64,000 bases of DNA, from positions 5,084,001 through 5,148,000 of the forward strand of contig NZ_CP019428.1 of the NCBI RefSeq assembly GCF_009834565.1, in the 5' to 3' direction. The stretch is from Pseudomonas sp. R76 (GTDB taxonomy: Bacteria > Pseudomonadota > Gammaproteobacteria > Pseudomonadales > Pseudomonadaceae). The stretch's first letter is position 1; the number at the start of each line of letters is the position of its first letter. This document shows, one piece after another, positions 59,905 to 64,000 of the stretch. Below the pieces are notes generated by a model. The model did not search any database. It saw only the letters and a program-made list of their open reading frames with translations, and was not told where the DNA came from. A program made the translations under genes and the position numbers.

Positions 59905-61347
59905 CTATAAAAGTCCGGCTGCGGTTTCCTGACACAGCTGGCTGGCCAGCATCCCCAACGTCATCAGCGCCCGCTCTGCCTCGCGGTTCCACGGCGTACC
60001 GCAATTGAGGCGAATACAGTGGTTGAACTGTTCCGTATTACTGAAAATTACCCCCGGTGCGATGCTGATGCCCTGCTGCAATGCGCGTACGTGCAGTTCC
60101 TGGGTATTGACCCGTCCGGGCAAACTGACCCACAAGATGAAGCCGCCGGTCGGGCGAGTCATCTGTGTGCCTTCCGGGAAGTATTGCTGCACCGCCAATT
60201 GGAAGGCGCTGAGATTCTTGCGGTATTCCTGGCGGATGTAACGCAGATGGCGGTCGTAACCGCCGTTCTCCAGGTAGGCCGCAACCCCCATCTGGGTCAC
60301 GCTGCAGGCCGAGTGGGTGCTGAACATCTGCAGCCGCTGGATTTCCTGCTGGTATTTGCCGGCGATCATCCAGCCGATGCGCACACCGGGAGACAAGGTC
60401 TTGGAAAAGCTCGAGCAGTAGATCACCCGGTCGAGGCGGTCGTAGGCTTTCAGGGCCTTGGTGCGGCCCAGTTCGAACATCAGCTCGCCGTAGATATCGT
60501 CCTCGACAATCTGGATATCGAAATCCGAGGCCAGGCGCAGCAACTGTTTCTGGCGCTCCTCGGGCATGGTTGCGCCCAACGGATTGCTCAAACGCGTGGT
60601 CAGCACCAAGGCCTTGATCGACCATTGGTTGGCCGCCAGTTGCAGGGCTTCAAGGCTCATGCCGGTGGACGGGTCGCTGGGGATCTCGATGACTTTGAGG
60701 CCCAACAGGTCAGCCAGTTGCAGCAAGCCGTAATAGGTCGGTGATTCGGCGGCGATCAAATCGCCTGGGCGGGTCAGCACGCGCAGCGACATCTGCAACG
60801 CGTCGACACAGCCGTGGGTGATCACCACTTCGGAGGGGTCTACCACCACGCCGGCGTCGCGCATGCGAATCGCCACCTGGCGGCGCAGCGGCTCAAAACC
60901 GGGGCTGAACATGTAGCTGAATGCCCGTGGGCTCTGGAAGCGCGTGACCTTGGCCAGTTGCTGGTGCAGCGCTCGCACCGGCAGGTAATCCACACTCGGC
61001 ACGGCGGCGCCCAACGGGAATACGCCTTCGCGGCGTGACTCGACCAATACCTGCTGGATGATGCTGCTGCGGGTGACCAACCCCGGGCGCTCGACCCGCG
61101 CGATGTCCGGCGTCGGCGCCGTCAGCGCCGGCGTCTGGTGCACGTAGTAACCCGACTGCGGCCGCGCCCGGATCAGCCCCTGGTCTTCCAGGTTGGCGTA
61201 GGCCTGCAACACCGTCGCGTGGCTGACGTTGAGCTGGGAGCTCATCTTGCGCACCGAAGGCACACGCTCGCCGGGTTGATAGACACCACGGCGGATGTCC
61301 TCAGCCAGTTGCTGGGCGATACGTTGGTAGAGCAACAGATTGGTCAT
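59905..61347 (-). CDS. MocR-type PLP-dependent transcriptional regulator
   Basis: The 480-residue protein combines a GntR winged helix (LAEDIRRGVYQPGERVPSVRKMSSQLNVSHATVLQAYANLEDQGLI, about 15-60) with a fold-type I aminotransferase domain containing ITHGCVDALQMSL, VVEDDIYGELMFE-like EDDIYGELMF and the Schiff-base lysine in SSFSKTLSPGVRIGWM. It is the second such regulator in the window. Its target is not evident; no divergent gene is close by. Confidence 0.9.
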   Translation of the reverse strand: MTNLLLYQRIAQQLAEDIRRGVYQPGERVPSVRKMSSQLNVSHATVLQAYANLEDQGLIRARPQSGYYVHQTPALTAPTPDIARVERPGLVTRSSIIQQVLVESRREGVFPLGAAVPSVDYLPVRALHQQLAKVTRFQSPRAFSYMFSPGFEPLRRQVAIRMRDAGVVVDPSEVVITHGCVDALQMSLRVLTRPGDLIAAESPTYYGLLQLADLLGLKVIEIPSDPSTGMSLEALQLAANQWSIKALVLTTRLSNPLGATMPEERQKQLLRLASDFDIQIVEDDIYGELMFELGRTKALKAYDRLDRVIYCSSFSKTLSPGVRIGWMIAGKYQQEIQRLQMFSTHSACSVTQMGVAAYLENGGYDRHLRYIRQEYRKNLSAFQLAVQQYFPEGTQMTRPTGGFILWVSLPGRVNTQELHVRALQQGISIAPGVIFSNTEQFNHCIRLNCGTPWNREAERALMTLGMLASQLCQETAAGLL

Positions 61348-61488
61348 GACGCAGCACTCGATTTCACGGGTATTTTATTTTTGTGTGAAACATACCGGCA
61401 CAGTTTAGAAGTGTACGGGGACAGTTGCGAGAATAGTCGAGCGCGGGCGGCAGTGATAGAAAAAACTGTGAGGGTGTACCCCGAACAA

Positions 61489-61580
61489 AAATGTGGGAGC
61501 GGGCTTGCTCGCGAATGCGGTGTGTCAGCCAATGAAATGTTGACTGACACACCGCATTCGCGAGCAAGCCCGCTCCCACA
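61489..61580. repeat. REP pair (GCGGGCTTGCTCGCGAATGCG type)
   Basis: Long inverted pair that extends the arms through GGTGTGTCAG/CTGACACACC, closely resembling the copy after cysH. Confidence 0.9.
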
Positions 61581-61599
61581 GGTTGATCTGCGACAAGTG

Positions 61600-62415
61600 T
61601 TAGCGGGCAGCGCCTAGCTGGCCCTTGTCGTCGGAGAAGACAATTTCCACCCGGCGGTTCTGCGCGCGGCCACGTTCCGAGGCGTTGGCTTCCACCGGGT
61701 ACTGGTCGCCATAGCCTTCGACCTGGATACGTTTTTCGTCGATGCCCAAATCCATCAGCACATCGGCCACCGATTGCGCACGGTCGCGGGACAGTTTGAG
61801 GTTTTCCTGCTCGCCACCGGTGTTATCGGTGTAGCCCTCGATGCGCACAACGCGCTTGGGATTCAGTTGCAGAAACTGCACAATCTTCAGCACTGTGCGG
61901 TTGGCTGAGTTTTGCAACTGCGCCTCACCTGTGTCGAACAGCACATCGCCCAGGGTCATCACCAGGCCGCGATCGGTCTGGGTGGTGGTCAGGCTGGCGA
62001 TTTGCTCTTCGAGCCACTTGCCCTGTTGCTGCACGCTGGCCAGTTTGTTTTCGCGCAGAGCCAATTGCAGGCGTTGGCGCTCCAGTTCGAGCTTGGTGCC
62101 GCGCTCGGCGTTGAGCCCCTGCTCGGTATGTTCGCGGGCGATCGCGCTGTAACGCTGGCTCAGGTAGGCGTAATGCACCACGTCGGCGCCGCTGCCCCAG
62201 TAGCTCGACAAGCGATCGGCACGGGCCAGGGACTCACCGGCGCGAATCACATCCTTGGGCGCGAAGCGCAGCACATTGGCGTCTTCCTTGACCTTCTGGA
62301 AATCGGCGCCGGCCTGTTGCAACGCCTGCTCGCTGTTCGGCTGGCTCGCGCAACCGGCCAAGGCGGCGCTGCCCAGCAGCAACACACAGCTCAAACCACG
62401 GATCATCGGGCTCAT
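61600..62415 (-). CDS. OmpA-domain lipoprotein with DUF4398 N-terminus
   Basis: The 271-residue lipoprotein has lipobox LAGC (Cys22). Its N-terminal helical part resembles DUF4398, and its C-terminal OmpA-like domain has LGDVLFDTGEAQLQNSANRTVLKIVQFLQLNPKRVVRIEGYTDNTG and SRDRAQSVADVLMDLGI, which binds peptidoglycan. It overlaps the upstream DUF4398 gene by ATGA, so the two are co-expressed. Confidence 0.92.
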   Translation of the reverse strand: MSPMIRGLSCVLLLGSAALAGCASQPNSEQALQQAGADFQKVKEDANVLRFAPKDVIRAGESLARADRLSSYWGSGADVVHYAYLSQRYSAIAREHTEQGLNAERGTKLELERQRLQLALRENKLASVQQQGKWLEEQIASLTTTQTDRGLVMTLGDVLFDTGEAQLQNSANRTVLKIVQFLQLNPKRVVRIEGYTDNTGGEQENLKLSRDRAQSVADVLMDLGIDEKRIQVEGYGDQYPVEANASERGRAQNRRVEIVFSDDKGQLGAAR

Positions 62416-62774
62416 TGGGCTTCTCCCAGCTGCAATTGCTTGCGCAGGCGGGTGATACGCGTGTTCAGCACGTTGAGTTGCTCCTGGCTCTTGCGGGTCA
62501 GAATCTTGGCCTCAGCGAGGCGCGCGTCCAGTTCCGCCTGTTCGGCGCGCATGCGTGCGTGTTTATAGGATTCGTCGGCCATGTCGGCCTTGGCCCTGGC
62601 GAACTTGTCTTCGGCCAGTTTCAGCTCAGGCGAATCGTCGGTGCTGGCACCTACGGCGCTGGCTTGCTCCAACGCTTGCTGGGTGAGGCGTATTTGCTCA
62701 TTCGGCGCAGGATCGGCTGCACATCCCGCCAAAGCGACAACGGCGAGGGCCGCGAAAAGAGGTCGAATAGTCAC
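62412..62774 (-). CDS. DUF4398 lipoprotein
   Basis: The 120-residue lipoprotein has signal and lipobox LAGC (Cys18) and a long helical part (LKLAEDKFARAKADMADESYKHARMRAEQAELDARLAEAKI), the DUF4398 domain. A GTG start is used, with AAGGA 7 bases upstream. It is coupled to the OmpA-type gene and follows the binding-protein gene by 9 bp. Confidence 0.9.
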   Translation of the reverse strand: MTIRPLFAALAVVALAGCAADPAPNEQIRLTQQALEQASAVGASTDDSPELKLAEDKFARAKADMADESYKHARMRAEQAELDARLAEAKILTRKSQEQLNVLNTRITRLRKQLQLGEAQ

Positions 62775-62783
62775 TGTAAATCC

Positions 62784-63593
62784 TTACTTTGCTGGGGTGC
62801 CGACGGGTTGCTGCAATTGCGCTTTCCAGCGCTCAAGGTTGCGCTGCATCGCTGCTTGCACCACACCGGACGCGGGCAATTCTGTCATCTTTTTGGCGAG
62901 CTGTCCGTGCAGCCACGGATCGTTGCAGGCGGAGTTGTGGGAAATCGCCAGGTACAAGCCGGGCTGATCGATCGGCACGTCGCGCGCAATCAGGTCGTTG
63001 CTCATGCCCAGGGTCTGGGCCATGGCCATGCCGGAATATCGCCCGGCGAGCACGTAGTCCACTTCCCCGAGCAGCAGTTTCTGGAAGGCCGGCGTCAACG
63101 TAGGCAAGCGTTGCAGGCTGAGCTGCTGGGCGGCAAAGGTGTCGAAATCGGCACTCAGGCGTGCGCGTTCGGAGACCGCGCCCTTATGGCCGTGCAAGTC
63201 GGCAGCGGTGGTGTAGACCAGCGGCGAATCCTTGCGGGTCCAGACCAGGTAGTCGATTTGCGTCAACGCCGGGTGGATGTAGTCGAGGGTTTCCAACTCG
63301 CCCAGGTTCAGCGGCGCATCGGCAAGAATGTCCATGCGCCCGCTGCGCACTTCGTCCAGGGCCAGGGAACGTTTGCCGCCGTAGAGCAGGTCAATTTTAA
63401 GCCCCAGCTCCTTGCCCACTTGTTGCAATACGTCAGCGGTGGCGCCGATCAGGTGCGTAGGGTCTTGCGGGTCGCGCCATAACAAAGGCGGCGCGTCCGG
63501 GCTGCCGGTGATCACCAGGCGCTCACATTTGCCGGCAGCCAGCGCCAGGCTTGGCAGCAGCGACAAGGCCAACACTACGTGACGCAAATCCAT
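62784..63593 (-). CDS. Periplasmic substrate-binding protein (family 3)
   Basis: The 269-residue protein has a signal peptide (RHVVLALSLLPSLALA) and a family 3 solute-binding fold: LVITGSPDAPPLLWRDPQDPTHLIGATADVLQQVGKELGLKIDLLYG and SGRMDILADAPLN. Such proteins bind amino acids or act as sensors. No permease is adjacent; it is first in an operon with two envelope lipoproteins. Confidence 0.85.
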   Translation of the reverse strand: MDLRHVVLALSLLPSLALAAGKCERLVITGSPDAPPLLWRDPQDPTHLIGATADVLQQVGKELGLKIDLLYGGKRSLALDEVRSGRMDILADAPLNLGELETLDYIHPALTQIDYLVWTRKDSPLVYTTAADLHGHKGAVSERARLSADFDTFAAQQLSLQRLPTLTPAFQKLLLGEVDYVLAGRYSGMAMAQTLGMSNDLIARDVPIDQPGLYLAISHNSACNDPWLHGQLAKKMTELPASGVVQAAMQRNLERWKAQLQQPVGTPAK

Positions 63594-63622
63594 GGCAGTT
63601 TCTCCAGGTTAAAAAGGCACGC

Positions 63623-63650
63623 AAAAAAAAGCCCGGTCCAAAGACCGGGC
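63623..63650 (-). terminator. Rho-independent terminator after etfA
   Basis: Minus-strand stem GCCCGGTC/GACCGGGC (63631-63650) followed by eight T, 23 bp after the etfA stop. Confidence 0.92.
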
Positions 63651-63673
63651 TCTTTATAAGTGAAGCGGCTGGA

Positions 63674-64000
63674 TTAGACCAGCTTCTCCAACTCAGGTAC
63701 GGCTTCGAACAAGTCCGCAACCAGGCCGTAATCAGCCACCTGGAAGATCGGTGCTTCTTCGTCCTTGTTGATCGCGACGATCACTTTGGAGTCTTTCATA
63801 CCGGCCAAGTGCTGGATCGCGCCGGAGATACCGACGGCGATGTACAGCTGTGGCGCAACGATTTTGCCGGTCTGGCCGACCTGCATGTCGTTGGGTACGA
63901 AACCTGCGTCGACGGCCGCGCGGGAAGCGCCGACCGCAGCGCCCAGCTTGTCGGCCAGGGCGTACAGGTGCTTGAAGTTGTCACCGTTCTGCATGCCACG
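63674..64000 (-). CDS. etfA: Electron transfer flavoprotein alpha subunit, C-terminal part (runs off the window)
   Basis: The 108 visible codons end VPELEKLV and contain the FAD-binding signature of Etf[47 protein letters not shown]. The protein passes electrons from acyl-CoA dehydrogenases to ETF-ubiquinone oxidoreductase, together with EtfB (outside the window). The frame is open at the window edge. Confidence 0.95.
   Translation of the reverse strand, partial: RGMQNGDNFKHLYALADKLGAAVGASRAAVDAGFVPNDMQVGQTGKIVAPQLYIAVGISGAIQHLAGMKDSKVIVAINKDEEAPIFQVADYGLVADLFEAVPELEKLV

Overview
This 64 kb window is a chromosomal segment of a Pseudomonas, most likely of the P. fluorescens group. I infer this from the family-level content: ppsA/ppsR, thrH, an APS-reductase-type cysH, a prp operon with acnD and prpF, and an operon of circularly permuted ATP-grasp, alpha-E and transglutaminase proteins. 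Fourteen intergenic REP-type palindromic loci, mostly built on GTGGGAGC(T/G)GGCTTGC, support the same assignment. The DNA is GC-rich throughout. I see no intact prophage, IS element or CRISPR array. All coordinates and domain calls come from reading the sequence, without database searches.

Layout. 0-5.5 kb: zntB (cut by the window edge), rraA, an alpha/beta hydrolase, and the divergent pair ppsA/ppsR. 5.6-12.7 kb: a MocR-type regulator divergent from a tight five-gene operon. The operon encodes an EamA exporter, a JAMM-ubiquitin-like-E1-rhodanese fusion, a cysteine synthase, a serine acetyltransferase and an AlaX-type tRNA editing protein. This looks like a self-contained protein-thiocarboxylate cysteine pathway and is the most interesting system in the window. 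12.8-17.4 kb: a Gly-X-Gln-repeat (collagen-like) protein and a NitT/TauT-type ABC transporter. 17.5-26.6 kb: the 2-methylcitrate (propionate) operon prpR-prpB-prpC-acnD-prpF-prpD. It carries a 666-bp tandem duplication that places a chimeric acnD'-'prpC reading frame between prpC and acnD.

26.9-30 kb: a three-gene set of retropepsin-like protease, inactive-transglutaminase membrane protein and RimK-like ATP-grasp ligase. 30-34 kb: pabB, a higBA toxin-antitoxin pair, thrH and cysH. 34-43 kb: an NCS1 transporter with a hydantoin/allantoin-type racemase, two LysR regulators each divergent from a reductase gene, a HAD hydrolase, an orphan XRE protein with a clear palindromic operator, and small membrane proteins. 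43-45 kb: a more degenerate stretch with a frameshifted gene remnant, a DUF3077-like small protein behind a structured leader, and tRNA-Ser(GGA). 45-52 kb: lipid and fatty-acid functions (crotonase, PlsC, FadB-like, thiolase), a CorA transporter and a glutamine amidotransferase.

52.5-64 kb: a cytochrome c-type protein, the transglutaminase/alpha-E/ATP-grasp operon, a candidate small RNA, an RraB homologue, several small envelope or hypothetical proteins, a second MocR regulator, an OmpA/DUF4398 lipoprotein pair with a periplasmic binding protein, and the 3' end of etfA.

How the genes work together. In the thiocarboxylate operon, the acetyltransferase makes O-acetylserine, E1 and rhodanese charge the ubiquitin-like domain with sulfur, the cysteine synthase joins the two, the JAMM domain releases cysteine, and the exporter could relieve excess. 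The prp genes convert propionyl-CoA plus oxaloacetate to pyruvate and succinate. The two ATP-grasp clusters look like separate peptide-ligation or protein-modification systems.
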